A stretch of 64,000 bases of DNA from Zhongshania aliphaticivorans. Its GTDB lineage: Bacteria > Pseudomonadota > Gammaproteobacteria > Pseudomonadales > Spongiibacteraceae. Below, in pieces: positions 9,329-18,075 of the stretch. A program made the position numbers and the translations under genes. Numbering within the stretch: position 1 is the first letter of the stretch; the number at the start of each line of letters is the position of its first letter. Below the pieces are notes generated by a model that saw only the letters and a program-made list of their open reading frames with translations, was not told the origin of the DNA and made no database searches. The stretch lies in contig NZ_CP014544.1 in NCBI RefSeq assembly GCF_001586255.1, positions 2,325,501 to 2,389,500 on the forward strand, written 5' to 3'.

Positions 9329-9772
9329 TTAAAGCGCCATAAAATCGGGCACATTAAACACCCAACTCTTCTCTTCTTTACGCTCGCTAATACGCCAACC
9401 TGCATCGGTGCGGCGATAGCGATCAACATACCAAAGCCCAAGCATAAATACCTGAGTCTCTTCACCAAGTGGCATTTCCATCGGGTTAAAGCACATCACA
9501 CGGCCACTGGCGGTATCGCCAGTTACCGTGATTTGAATATTGGCGTTCAGGTGCTGGGTGGCACTAAAGGCGGGCAGCGCCTCTTTCAGAAAGTCGATGG
9601 TACTTGATAAATCACCAACCGTGCCACCAAACGCGCTGTAATCGATATGGGCGTCAGGGGTAAAAATGTCCGTTAATTCCAGTGCCGCTTTACGATCAAT
9701 AATATCGGCGTAGTGATACAGCATGTCTTGGATCTCAAATCGATCTGACATTTCCTGTAAAGATAGGGCCAT
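9329..9772 (-). CDS. SnoaL-like / NTF2-fold protein
   Basis: A 147-residue protein of the SnoaL-like (NTF2-like) superfamily, whose cone-shaped fold holds small hydrophobic substrates; members include ring-hydroxylating dioxygenase small subunits, ketosteroid isomerases and polyketide cyclases. Family traits are the N-terminal helix RFEIQDMLYHYADIIDR, the FTPDAHIDYSAFGG strand and the C-terminal YRRTDAGWRISER strand. It begins at ATG 9772 after AAGGAG. No catalytic residue can be assigned confidently. It lies downstream of an amidohydrolase-family gene on the same strand with an 82-bp gap, so the two may serve the same degradative route. Confidence 0.75.
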   Translation of the reverse strand: MALSLQEMSDRFEIQDMLYHYADIIDRKAALELTDIFTPDAHIDYSAFGGTVGDLSSTIDFLKEALPAFSATQHLNANIQITVTGDTASGRVMCFNPMEMPLGEETQVFMLGLWYVDRYRRTDAGWRISERKEEKSWVFNVPDFMAL

Positions 9773-9854
9773 GGTACATCTCCTTGTTAAGGTTTTTATT
9801 GTTGTTTTAATACTATACTGATTGACCTATAGCCCTATCGCGATCACCAAAAAA

Positions 9855-10724
9855 TTAATCGAGTTTAAACACCCGACGAGCATTTTCGCGTAAGAACTTC
9901 GGCCATACTTCGTCTTTAAACGGCACATTCGGCATATCTTTAAAAATGCGATCCAGCGACAAGCCCATGGGGAAATAGCCCGCATACATGACTTTATCTG
10001 AGCCGCGGCTATTCGCAAATTTAACAATTTCTTCTGGGTAATGCTTTGGCGCAAAAGCGCTGGTCATGTAATACAAATTGGGGTATTTCAGCATGAGCTT
10101 CCACGCTAATTTTTCCCATGGTTCGGCACCGTGGCGCATCACTACTTTCAATTCAGGGAAAAACCAACATACCTCATCAAGCAGTTCCACTTTCTGCGGC
10201 GCCATTGGCAGACGTGGGCCGGGAACACCGACGCAAGGGCAAAATGGAATATCGAGTTCAACGCATTTGGCGTAAATCGGATACCATTTTTTATCGTCAT
10301 AGGGCACTTGTGGGCACAGACCTGAGGCAAAGCCGGTTATTGCTTTAACACCAAATTCTTTGTGCAGGCGCACGATTTTTCTGACTTCGTCCATGCCGTT
10401 ATTGGGATTAACTTCCAGCGAGCAAAAAAAGCGATCTGGATGGCGGCGCAGCGCTTCCTTGGCAATCTCGTTGTGATCGTCAATGCCGAGCATGGCGCGT
10501 TCAATATTATGCTTGTCCATTTGTTCAATGGTGTAAGCAATATAATCTTCTTTTTTGCCGCTCTCAGGAATGTCCTTAAACATATACTGAGCGGGCATTT
10601 TAAACATGGTGCGGCTTTCTTCATCCATCAGCAGCGGCTTCATAAACTCATACCACTGGCTATTGTCCTCGCCCGGTACGCTGAGCATTAGGTCTATTAC
10701 TTTAATGTCGTTGGGCATTGCCAT
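9855..10724 (-). CDS. Amidohydrolase family 2 protein, atypical metal site
   Basis: A 289-residue TIM-barrel protein of the amidohydrolase-related family 2 (decarboxylases and hydrolases such as ACMSD). Family features visible are HPDRFFCSLEVNP, GVKAITGF, MRHGAEPW and a C-terminal NARRVFKLD helix. Two usual metal-ligand motifs look missing: the N-terminal D-x-H-x-H is replaced by IDLMLSVP, and the late GSDYPM-type Asp is replaced by YAGYFPMG. It may therefore be metal-free, use other ligands or have lost catalysis. It starts at ATG 10724 (MAMPND) after AGGAG. Neighbours are the SnoaL-like and HIT genes, all minus strand. The substrate is unknown. Confidence 0.75.
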   Translation of the reverse strand: MAMPNDIKVIDLMLSVPGEDNSQWYEFMKPLLMDEESRTMFKMPAQYMFKDIPESGKKEDYIAYTIEQMDKHNIERAMLGIDDHNEIAKEALRRHPDRFFCSLEVNPNNGMDEVRKIVRLHKEFGVKAITGFASGLCPQVPYDDKKWYPIYAKCVELDIPFCPCVGVPGPRLPMAPQKVELLDEVCWFFPELKVVMRHGAEPWEKLAWKLMLKYPNLYYMTSAFAPKHYPEEIVKFANSRGSDKVMYAGYFPMGLSLDRIFKDMPNVPFKDEVWPKFLRENARRVFKLD

Positions 10725-10742
10725 GGATCGGCTCCTGTTAAT

Positions 10743-10861
10743 TATTTCATAATGGCCGGGTGCGCCAATTTAGACTTCACATTCTTCACGATATGCCCAC
10801 AGCCCTCAATAACATAAGACGTCATCGGGATAGCAAAAACGGTCAGTTGGGAATTGCCGAT
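10743..10861 (-). pseudogene. Possible remnant of a hydrolase C-terminus
   Basis: Immediately after the HIT-gene stop codon the same frame stays open for 39 codons to a TAA. It reads a protein-like stretch containing SYVIEGCGHIVKN and KLAHPAIMK. The G-x-GH-x-V pattern resembles the catalytic-His end of an alpha/beta hydrolase. It may be a decayed gene remnant or chance; a 27-codon ORF from an internal ATG is also possible but has no clear ribosome-binding site. Confidence 0.25.
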
Positions 10862-11311
10862 TCAGCCTTTAGTCAAGGCCTGACGAATGTCTGCGGCAAT
10901 TTCAGCTAGCGCGCTTGGCGCCGCAGGTCGACGACCATGAATGAGCTTTGGGCCGCCGTGGTGACTAGGAATAAGATGCATATGGTAATGAAAGACGGTT
11001 TGCCCCGCCGCACGCCCATTAAGCTGATGAATCGCCAATCCTTCGGCCTTACTAACACGCTTAATAATCGGCGCAAGTCGCTTTGCGTGGAGTGCAACAG
11101 CGGTCATCTCTTCACCGCTTAAGGTGAAGAGATTGTCATGGTGCTTAAGGGGAATAATAAGAGTATGGCCAGCACTGACCGGCGAAATATCTAAAAAACT
11201 CAATACTTGCTCGTCGCGATAAAGAATATGCGCTGGCGCTTTACCCGCAATGATTTTACAAAAAATACAATTTTGCGCTACTGACTCATCGCCGAATAAG
11301 CCTTGCTGCAT
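10862..11311 (-). CDS. HIT family hydrolase
   Basis: Histidine-triad nucleotide hydrolase of 149 residues, cytoplasmic. The signature HYHMHLIP places the triad at H108, H110 and H112, H112 being the expected nucleophile for nucleoside phosphoramidate or dinucleotide substrates. An N-terminal CIFCKI pair (C15, C18) is the usual zinc half-site of the HinT/Fhit-like group. The first about 12 residues precede the domain and might be trimmed if translation starts later, but no better start is seen. It sits on the minus strand between an MBL-fold gene and the atypical amidohydrolase. Confidence 0.88.
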   Translation of the reverse strand: MQQGLFGDESVAQNCIFCKIIAGKAPAHILYRDEQVLSFLDISPVSAGHTLIIPLKHHDNLFTLSGEEMTAVALHAKRLAPIIKRVSKAEGLAIHQLNGRAAGQTVFHYHMHLIPSHHGGPKLIHGRRPAAPSALAEIAADIRQALTKG

Positions 11312-11359
11312 AGTCCCAATACCCTAATTATCAATTAAAACCCCCAGCAGACCCTGGCG

Positions 11360-12460
11360 CTAAACCTCCATTGGCCCAGTATCGGGTTCATACACCCCGC
11401 GATAAGGGGAGCTTTGGGGGTCGACACTGCGAAAGCGATAAACGCCCTCGTCGTCGAGCTCACGCTGCATGCGCCCCTCTGCACACAAGTAATGAAGGTG
11501 GGCAATCGCTTCGCCTAGCGCCAGGCTAAGCTGGTCCATTGCCACTTCCCGCGCGAACATAATACTGAACAGTTCGATCGCTTTTTTGGGTTCAATGCAG
11601 GCTTTTTCAATAGCCTCCAAATGCCCTTCGTGATGGGCAATCAAATAATCCAGACGCGCGTGAACCCCGTAAAACGGCGCATTATGCGCAGGCATCACTA
11701 AGGTGTCGGGGTCGAGATCGGCGCGAAATCGCCGCAGCGCATCGAACCATTCTGCCAATGGGTTTGCTTCGGGCTCCAAGGGCATGACGCTAACATTTGA
11801 GGTAATGCGGGGAATAATCTGATCTCCCGACAACATCAGTTTATCTTCAGCACAATAGAGCGACACATGCTCTGGTGAGTGCCCCGCTCCCGTCATGACC
11901 CGCCAGGCGCGACCACCAACATTCAATACCTGGCCTTCGGCCAAACACCGATACGCCGTTGGCAGGGGTTCAACAACGGAGCCAAACCCCTTAAAACGGG
12001 TGGCCATTTGCTGTAAGTAGTCCCGCTCGACTCCCGCGCGGCGGTAATACTCTTCAGTAGTCCAGCTTAAGCTGCCACCGCCAATACTCGTAAACGTGCG
12101 CGCAGCATAATACTCGCGAAAGCTCATATATAAGGGCACGCGCAAATGTTCACACAGCCAACCCGCTTGACCAATATGATCGGGGTGCATATGAGTACAA
12201 ATAACACCGACCACGGGCTTACCCGCCATTGGTCCGGCGAGTAGCAGCTCCCAGCGCTCGCGAGTGTCACCAAGGTTTATGCCGGTATCTATTATCCACC
12301 AACCGGCGTCATCCTCGAGCACATAGAGGTTAATGTGATCCAGCGCCATCGGCAGCAACATTTGCAGCCAGTAAACACCTTTGGCGACTTCCAGCCACTG
12401 GCCTTTTTCTGGCACATCGGCAAAAGGGTAAGAAATTCCCGTTTTCGAATCACTACTCAT
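11360..12460 (-). CDS. Metallo-beta-lactamase-fold hydrolase
   Basis: A 366-residue MBL-fold metallohydrolase with a dinuclear-zinc site: CTHMHPDHIGQ (H-x-H-x-D-H) in the first third, GAGHSPEHV with the next His, SGDQIIPRI with the bridging Asp, and MPAHN. The C-terminal about 110 residues form the helical, winged-helix-like region common to MBL proteins of the LACTB2 or thioesterase-like type. No signal peptide is visible, so it is likely cytoplasmic. The reaction is probably ester, thioester or lactone hydrolysis, but the substrate cannot be inferred. It follows the IorB-like gene on the same strand after a 60-bp gap. Confidence 0.85.
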   Translation of the reverse strand: MSSDSKTGISYPFADVPEKGQWLEVAKGVYWLQMLLPMALDHINLYVLEDDAGWWIIDTGINLGDTRERWELLLAGPMAGKPVVGVICTHMHPDHIGQAGWLCEHLRVPLYMSFREYYAARTFTSIGGGSLSWTTEEYYRRAGVERDYLQQMATRFKGFGSVVEPLPTAYRCLAEGQVLNVGGRAWRVMTGAGHSPEHVSLYCAEDKLMLSGDQIIPRITSNVSVMPLEPEANPLAEWFDALRRFRADLDPDTLVMPAHNAPFYGVHARLDYLIAHHEGHLEAIEKACIEPKKAIELFSIMFAREVAMDQLSLALGEAIAHLHYLCAEGRMQRELDDEGVYRFRSVDPQSSPYRGVYEPDTGPMEV

Positions 12461-12520
12461 AATTCATCCATTTATTACTCAAGCCAAGACAATGAGTTCT
12501 TCGCCACTGCCTTGAATAAT

Positions 12521-14683
12521 TCACCCTAAGCGCAGGGGTAATTGCCGCAAACGCTGACCAGAGGCGGCGAACACCGCATTGGCTAAAGCCGGTGCCAAGG
12601 GCGGCACACCGGGCTCGCCCACACCGGTCGGCGCGTTGGCGCTGTCGACGCGATAAACTTCAATATCAGGCGACTCATTCATTCTTAGCATTTCGTAATC
12701 ATGGAAATTACTCTGCTGAACAGCACCATCTTCTACCGTAATCTCGCCTTTGAGGGCCGCAGTCAAGCCAAACACAATACCACTTTCCATCTGCATAGTG
12801 ACAATGTCAGGGTTAATCGCCATGCCGCACTCTACCGCGCACACCACTTTATGGACTTTAATCTTGCCGTCCACTATCGACACATTCACCACTTGCGCAG
12901 TAACCGTCGAAAACGACTCATGCACTGCTACGCCTTGAAACTGGCCAGCAGGTGGGTTCCCCCAATTGGCTTTAGACGCGGCCAACTCCAGCACCTTGCG
13001 ACGCCGCGAGTCTTTGGCTAAATGTGCCAGGCGGAAAGCCACCGGGTCTTGCGCTGTGCGATGAGCCAGCTCGTCAATAAAGCTCTCCATAAAGAAGGCA
13101 TTTTGGGAATGCCCCACCGAACGCCAATAGCCGAGCGGAACAGTGGTTTTTTGCTCCACATAATCGGTGCGCATATAGGGGAACTCATAATCAGAATGTG
13201 CCAAGCCCTCTGAGGCAGCCGGGTCGGTATCGCTAGCAAGACCCCCGATTTTTTTGTGGAGCCCGTTAGGAAGCCATTGTGGCAACAAGGTATTGGTAAC
13301 GTACTGCACAAAGCTGCCAATAATACTCGGCGCAACAATCTTGGCCTGCAAGCTGGTGACGGTCGCGTTATCAATCATTGCGCTCATGGCAACGGTGGAG
13401 TTCGGACGATAAAAATCGCCCCGCATATCGTCCTCGCGACTCCACACTACCCGCACTGGTTTGCCACTTAGCTGGGCAACTCGCGCCGCCTCCACCAAAT
13501 AGTCGGGCATAATACGACGACCAAAACCGCCGCCGAGCATTTGATTGTGAATACGAACCTGCTCGCGTTTAAAGCCCGTAGCATCGGCGATTTCTGACAT
13601 GGCGATATCGGGCGATTGATTACCCGTCCAAATTTCAACACCCGTCTTAGTGACCACGGCCAAGGCATTCATTGGCTCCATTGTCGCGTGGGCAAGATAA
13701 GGCACATCGTAAACGGCTTCAAACAACTCGCCCGTCGCGGCACTTGCTTCGCCTTTTTCTTCAACATTTTTGCCTTCTTCACTGCCGAGCAAACGATGTC
13801 GCTCGTCACGTAAGGCTTTGCTGCTGACCCCGGCGAGAGGGCCTTTATCCCAAACCACATCAACGACGTTGGCCGCTTGGCGCGCCTGCCAGTAGCTATT
13901 CGCCAGCACAGCAACTGCACCGTCTACCTCAAAAACCGACGTCACCCCCGATTTCGTCAACGCCTCGCTTGCATCAAAACGCTTCACCTTGCCACCAAAT
14001 TGCGGGCAGCGCAGTAATACTGCCGTTAACGCATCTGGGTATTGAACATCTATTCCGAAGTCAGACTTACCGGTCACTTTAGCCAAGGCATCTAAGCGCT
14101 GATTATGGCGGCCAATATACTGAAAATCCTGTGGCGACTTGAGCTTCACCTCGGTTGGGGTCGGGAGGCCTCGGGCAATCGGCAGCAAGGTAGCAAATGT
14201 CACCTCGCCCCCAGCGTAAACGACGCTGCCATTTTTAAGGGTGAGCGCCGATTCCGGCAGTGATAAATGCTGGGCGGCCGCGGTTTTTAACATCGCCGCG
14301 ATGGTGGCTGCCGCCTCGCGCACTATGCTGTAGCTCAATTTTATCGAGGAGCTGCCGCCAGTAATCATGACGTAAAATTCAGGGTCGCGAAAATCCGGGT
14401 AAAACTCCGCCTGCTGCACTGTAATCAGACTCGGCTCCATATTCAGCTCTTCGGCGGCCATGGTTGCCATGCCGGTGTACACGCCCTGGCCCATCTCAGA
14501 TTTATGCAATTGCAAAATCACGTCGCCATTGGGGCTAATTTGCAAAAAGGCATTGGGCTGCAAATCTGTTGCCGAAAAATGCGGGTATTCTGGTTTCGCA
14601 CAGCCACTAAGGTTAAAACCAATGGCCAAGCCGCCGCCCAACACCGCGCCGCTTTTAATAAAACTGCGTCTAGAGAGAGTCAT
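12521..14683 (-). CDS. iorB: Molybdenum hydroxylase large subunit (IorB-type)
   Basis: Molybdopterin-binding large subunit of a two-component aldehyde or N-heterocycle oxidoreductase, like isoquinoline 1-oxidoreductase beta. The 720-residue protein begins with a twin-arginine signal (SRRSFIK, residues 4-10) followed by a lipobox-like LSGC with C28, so it may be a Tat-exported, lipid-anchored periplasmic enzyme. Molybdenum cofactor motifs include GGGFGRR and, near the end, GEPGVPP with the expected catalytic Glu. It overlaps the small subunit gene (TAATG). A maturation pair (XdhC and MobA-like) is present at 55.4-56.9 kb, not adjacent. The substrate is unknown; isoquinoline specificity should not be assumed. 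Confidence 0.85.
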   Translation of the reverse strand: MTLSRRSFIKSGAVLGGGLAIGFNLSGCAKPEYPHFSATDLQPNAFLQISPNGDVILQLHKSEMGQGVYTGMATMAAEELNMEPSLITVQQAEFYPDFRDPEFYVMITGGSSSIKLSYSIVREAAATIAAMLKTAAAQHLSLPESALTLKNGSVVYAGGEVTFATLLPIARGLPTPTEVKLKSPQDFQYIGRHNQRLDALAKVTGKSDFGIDVQYPDALTAVLLRCPQFGGKVKRFDASEALTKSGVTSVFEVDGAVAVLANSYWQARQAANVVDVVWDKGPLAGVSSKALRDERHRLLGSEEGKNVEEKGEASAATGELFEAVYDVPYLAHATMEPMNALAVVTKTGVEIWTGNQSPDIAMSEIADATGFKREQVRIHNQMLGGGFGRRIMPDYLVEAARVAQLSGKPVRVVWSREDDMRGDFYRPNSTVAMSAMIDNATVTSLQAKIVAPSIIGSFVQYVTNTLLPQWLPNGLHKKIGGLASDTDPAASEGLAHSDYEFPYMRTDYVEQKTTVPLGYWRSVGHSQNAFFMESFIDELAHRTAQDPVAFRLAHLAKDSRRRKVLELAASKANWGNPPAGQFQGVAVHESFSTVTAQVVNVSIVDGKIKVHKVVCAVECGMAINPDIVTMQMESGIVFGLTAALKGEITVEDGAVQQSNFHDYEMLRMNESPDIEVYRVDSANAPTGVGEPGVPPLAPALANAVFAASGQRLRQLPLRLG

Positions 14684-15189
14684 TACACGTTCTCCTTAAC
14701 AGTTTCAGCAGGGGTATAGTGCTGTACGGCGAGTTCTGACGCGCGGTGGATCGCTTTGCGAATCCGCGGATAGGTGCCACAGCGGCAGATATTACCCGAC
14801 ATGGCGGCATCTATTTCAGCGTCATTGGGTGCATTGTTATTAGCGAGTAAAGCCACGGCCGACATGATTTGGCCCGACTGGCAGTAGCCGCACTGGGGAA
14901 CATTCATTTCCAACCATGCTTGCTGAACCGGATGCAAACGATCATCTGCCGCCGCAAGACCTTCAATGGTAGTAATCTCACGGCCATTGATAAATTCAGC
15001 CGGATAACTGCAGCTCCGAATTGGGCTGCCATCCAAATGCACGGTACACGCGCCGCACAGCCCCATACCGCAACCAAATTTGGTGCCGGTCATGGCCAGA
15101 TGGTCACGCAACACCCACAACAGCGGCGTACCTTCATCAACACTTAAGGTCTGCTGCTGACCGTTTAAAGTAAACCTTAAATCCGCCAT
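14683..15189 (-). CDS. iorA: Molybdenum hydroxylase [2Fe-2S] subunit (IorA-type)
   Basis: Small iron-sulphur subunit that passes electrons from the molybdenum centre. Two [2Fe-2S] clusters are marked by C40, C45, C48, C60 (plant-ferredoxin type) and C100, C103, C135, C137 (alpha-helical domain, CGYCQSG and ICRCGTY), all intact. I start at ATG 15189 ([10 protein letters not shown]), preceded by GGAGAGG, rather than at 15222, because family members begin with this strand. The protein has no signal of its own and is probably carried across the membrane with the Tat-signal-bearing large subunit. Its stop overlaps the iorB start by one base. No cytochrome subunit is found nearby. Confidence 0.88.
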   Translation of the reverse strand: MADLRFTLNGQQQTLSVDEGTPLLWVLRDHLAMTGTKFGCGMGLCGACTVHLDGSPIRSCSYPAEFINGREITTIEGLAAADDRLHPVQQAWLEMNVPQCGYCQSGQIMSAVALLANNNAPNDAEIDAAMSGNICRCGTYPRIRKAIHRASELAVQHYTPAETVKENV

Positions 15190-15363
15190 GTCCTCTCCGA
15201 TAACATTTTTGCAATGGGCCACACTATACCGGCCTAAAGCAGCAATGTCCTGTTACAAAATGTGCATAATTAGGCCGCGCGCGCCCCTAACAATATCAAC
15301 GCAGAACGCCGCTAAATACCCGCCAACATAAACAAATATCACTCGAACTAACGCAAAAATGGC

Positions 15364-15402
15364 AAAAAAAAAGCGGCGGCAACCCCCAGGATTGCCACCG
15401 CC
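15364..15402 (-). terminator. Rho-independent terminator after the OMP gene
   Basis: On the minus strand a 10-bp stem with one G-T pair (GCGGTGGCAA with TTGCCGCCGC, about 9-nt loop) is followed by nine T residues. It lies just past the stop of the outer-membrane barrel gene. Confidence 0.9.
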
Positions 15403-15419
15403 TAATTGAACTTAATCGT

Positions 15420-16085
15420 TTAAAAACGTAAGACAAAATCCGCAGACAAAGTATTGGCCGACATATTCACCGACTCGTCATCGTCCAGCACATAATGATC
15501 GTAACCTATTTGGATATCAGCGTTACGAGCTACCGCAAAGCGCAGCCCAATACCAATATAGGGGTCTGTACCCTCTACCGAGAATTTACCCTTGCGACTA
15601 GTGTCCTCTAAGGTACCCGCAAACTCCCAAGCATAAACCCCAAACCGAGCATACGCCCCCATTGGCTCGTGAGCCGGGGTATGCACTTTTACCCCTAAAA
15701 ACACGCCATCAACATCGGCGTCCATATCCACCCGCCCAGCACTATAGCCATTATTCAAAACTTGCGAACCATCAGAAACACCGCTGGCGGTTAACTTACC
15801 TAGGTCAACAAAACCCATTTCTAGCGCCAGCTCAGGGCTAAAACCAAAACCCACACCAAATCGAAGACCATTCGTTTCATTATCTATTTGCACATCCGAC
15901 AGCGAGCCATCACCAAAGCTGTACCGAAAATCCGACGCTTCAAAATCGTACTCTGTCGCACTGAGTCCGCCAAACACATACATACTCGGGCCACCGCGAT
16001 AAGGGCTGCCACTGTCATGCTCGGCAAGGACAAAATTAGGAAGTGCAACAAGCGTGGCAAGCGTCATAGCAGGAAGTAGTTTCAT
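15420..16085 (-). CDS. Outer-membrane beta-barrel protein
   Basis: A small barrel of 221 residues. The start chosen is ATG 16085, preceded by AGGAG, giving a clean signal peptide (MKLLPAMTLATLVALPNFVLA, cut after ALA-like NFVLA). The longer frame from 16160 lacks such support. The mature part shows alternating amphipathic strands with aromatic girdles, for example FGGLSATEYDFEA and GVFLGVKVHT, and ends ADFVLRF with the terminal Phe required for Bam insertion. It resembles OmpA-like/OmpW-like eight-stranded proteins without a peptidoglycan-binding domain. Its role is unknown. It is monocistronic with its own terminator. Confidence 0.8.
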   Translation of the reverse strand: MKLLPAMTLATLVALPNFVLAEHDSGSPYRGGPSMYVFGGLSATEYDFEASDFRYSFGDGSLSDVQIDNETNGLRFGVGFGFSPELALEMGFVDLGKLTASGVSDGSQVLNNGYSAGRVDMDADVDGVFLGVKVHTPAHEPMGAYARFGVYAWEFAGTLEDTSRKGKFSVEGTDPYIGIGLRFAVARNADIQIGYDHYVLDDDESVNMSANTLSADFVLRF

Positions 16086-16535
16086 GGCAGTGCTCCTAAT
16101 TAAGTATGCCCGCAGTATGCTCACCGTTAACTTAATCCTGCCTGAACAAGTCAGTGGCATAATTCACTCATTAGTGTGCCTGCGTCGTACCGTATCAATC
16201 GCGATGTATGCACCAATTTAGCGTTGCGCGCTTAAGCTTGGTGCGACAGAGCTGAAATATGCAAGCAAACGTATTTCGTGCCACACGGCGTTCGACGACA
16301 TTAGCTGCCAACTATTACTCACAAAAGTGTATCGACCTCACTTAGCCCCCCACTTGAGCAAATAAATGCTGTCACACCAACTTGGCTTACTTGATGCATT
16401 GAAGTAATCAATAGCGTTAGTAATAACTTGCCACGTTGCTGTAACACTAGGGTCAAGTATTACCGTTAAGATGCTAAGGCAAAGCACTTCACGACTCGCT
16501 AATTCACCAATAAAGCACTGAACGAGGAAGCACAT
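16086..16535. other. 450-bp divergent intergenic region
   Basis: This gap separates the divergently transcribed outer-membrane protein and fatty acyl-CoA reductase genes and must hold both promoters. Apart from a weak promoter-like pair on the plus strand, no repeat, RNA gene or convincing small gene is seen; an 84-codon minus-strand frame across it has no family traits. Confidence 0.6.
16436..16463 (+). promoter_or_regulatory. Candidate sigma70 promoter for the acyl-CoA reductase
   Basis: TTGCTG at 16436-16441 and TATTAC at 16458-16463 are spaced by 16 bp, about 70 bp ahead of ATG 16536. It is only a moderate match and is read by eye. Confidence 0.3.
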
Positions 16536-18071
16536 ATGGATACCGCCAGCAGTAACGTCTCCCAGACTTTGCAACTCCTCAAAGGAAAGCACGTCTTAAT
16601 TACCGGCACCACCGGCTTTGTCGGCAAGGTCATGTTGGAAAAAATTATGCGTACCGTTCCCGGTATCGGCGGTGTTTACTTAGTTATTCGCGGCAATAAA
16701 AAGCACGCCAATGCGGGTAGCCGCTTTGCCAATGAAATAGCCACATCGTCGGTCTTTGAGCATTTAAAACTCAACTCTGCCAGCTACTTTAACGACTTCT
16801 GCGACAATCGTATTCACTGCATAAGCGGTGAAATTAGCGAACCCCAATTTGGCCTGCCACGCAGCGAGTTCCGCGCACTTGCCGGTAAAATCGACGCGAT
16901 AGTGAACTGCGCTGCCAGTGTCAATTTTCGTGAAGAGCTCGACCGCGCCCTCGCGATCAACACTCACAGCTTGCGCAATATTGTCGAGTTGTCAGATATC
17001 GCAGGCAATATTCCTGTTATACAAGTCTCAACCTGCTACGTTAACGGCTTCAACAAAGGCCCTATTCATGAAACCGTGGTCAAGCCAACACGCGGTGAAC
17101 TCACTCAGCACAAAAGTGGCTACTTCGAGGTGTGCAGTTTAATCGAAGAACTAGAATCAAAAATTGCTGATGTACACAGCAAATACCAGGGCAAAGAACT
17201 TAAAAGCCAACTGATTGAGCTCGGTATTCGTGAAGCCAATGCCCTAGGTTGGAATGATACTTACACATTTACTAAATGGCTGGGGGAGCAAATTCTTTTA
17301 AAATCGCTAAGGGGTTACTCACTCACCCTTTTAAGACCGTCAATAGTTGAAAGCACGCTAAACGAACCGGCACCGGGTTGGATCGAAGGCGTGAAGGTTG
17401 CCGACGCGATTTTGCTCGCCTACGCCAAAGAAAAAGTAAGCTTTTTCCCCGGCAAACGCAGTGGCGTTATCGACGTTATTCCCGCCGACTTAGTGGCTAA
17501 CAGCATTCTACTTTCACTCGCAGAGCAGTTTAAAACCCCGGGCAACCACCACGTTTATCAGTGCTGCAGCGGCGGAGCAAACCCACTCACCCTAGGCACG
17601 TTTATCGACCATTTGATGGCTGAGGCCAAAGAAAACCACGGGGCTTACGACAAACTGTTTGCACGGCGCCCTCGCAAACCTTTTATTGCAGTGAATAAAC
17701 GCCTGTTTAATGCCATTACCTTGTGCATGAGTTTTGTACTGCTTATTGCCAGTCAAACCCTTGGCAAGCTAGGCTGGAAGCGGAGTCTTAAAGCCCGCCG
17801 CAACCTTGATGCGGCCATAAGTTTATCGACCATATTCTCGTTTTATACCGAACCAGAATATACCTTCCACAACGACAAGCTCATTAATTTAGCCAAGCGC
17901 ATGGGGCCCGCAGACCAAGCGCTGTTTCCGGTAGATGCCCGCGCAATAAACTGGGAACACTACTTGCGTAAAGTTCACATGGCGGGCCTCAACTGCTACG
18001 CCTTAAAAGGCAAAAGCCAAACCGCGACAAACAGAAAAATTGTGGCTACAAGCCAAAAGCAAGCAGCTTAA
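16536..18071 (+). CDS. Fatty acyl-CoA reductase (alcohol-forming, Marinobacter type)
   Basis: NADPH-dependent reductase expected to convert fatty acyl-CoA (or acyl-ACP) to the fatty alcohol used in wax ester synthesis. The 511-residue length, the Rossmann motif GTTGFVG at 24-30, the extended-SDR pair Y243/K247 in YTFTKWLGE and long stretches such as ASVNFREELD, LRPSIVES and AYAKEKVSFFPGKRSG correspond closely to the Marinobacter aquaeolei FAR of about 512 residues. The C-terminal sterile domain is complete. Start ATG 16536 follows GAGGAAG. No wax synthase (WS/DGAT) gene is in the window. Thioester-reductase or NRPS-type domains are less likely because of the C-terminal half. Confidence 0.92.
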   Translation: MDTASSNVSQTLQLLKGKHVLITGTTGFVGKVMLEKIMRTVPGIGGVYLVIRGNKKHANAGSRFANEIATSSVFEHLKLNSASYFNDFCDNRIHCISGEISEPQFGLPRSEFRALAGKIDAIVNCAASVNFREELDRALAINTHSLRNIVELSDIAGNIPVIQVSTCYVNGFNKGPIHETVVKPTRGELTQHKSGYFEVCSLIEELESKIADVHSKYQGKELKSQLIELGIREANALGWNDTYTFTKWLGEQILLKSLRGYSLTLLRPSIVESTLNEPAPGWIEGVKVADAILLAYAKEKVSFFPGKRSGVIDVIPADLVANSILLSLAEQFKTPGNHHVYQCCSGGANPLTLGTFIDHLMAEAKENHGAYDKLFARRPRKPFIAVNKRLFNAITLCMSFVLLIASQTLGKLGWKRSLKARRNLDAAISLSTIFSFYTEPEYTFHNDKLINLAKRMGPADQALFPVDARAINWEHYLRKVHMAGLNCYALKGKSQTATNRKIVATSQKQAA

Positions 18072-18075
18072 ACTC

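Noticed and set aside
16338-16592. 84-codon minus-strand frame in the OMP/reductase gap
   Set aside because: It overlaps the start of the reductase gene, has no ribosome-binding site and no family likeness.
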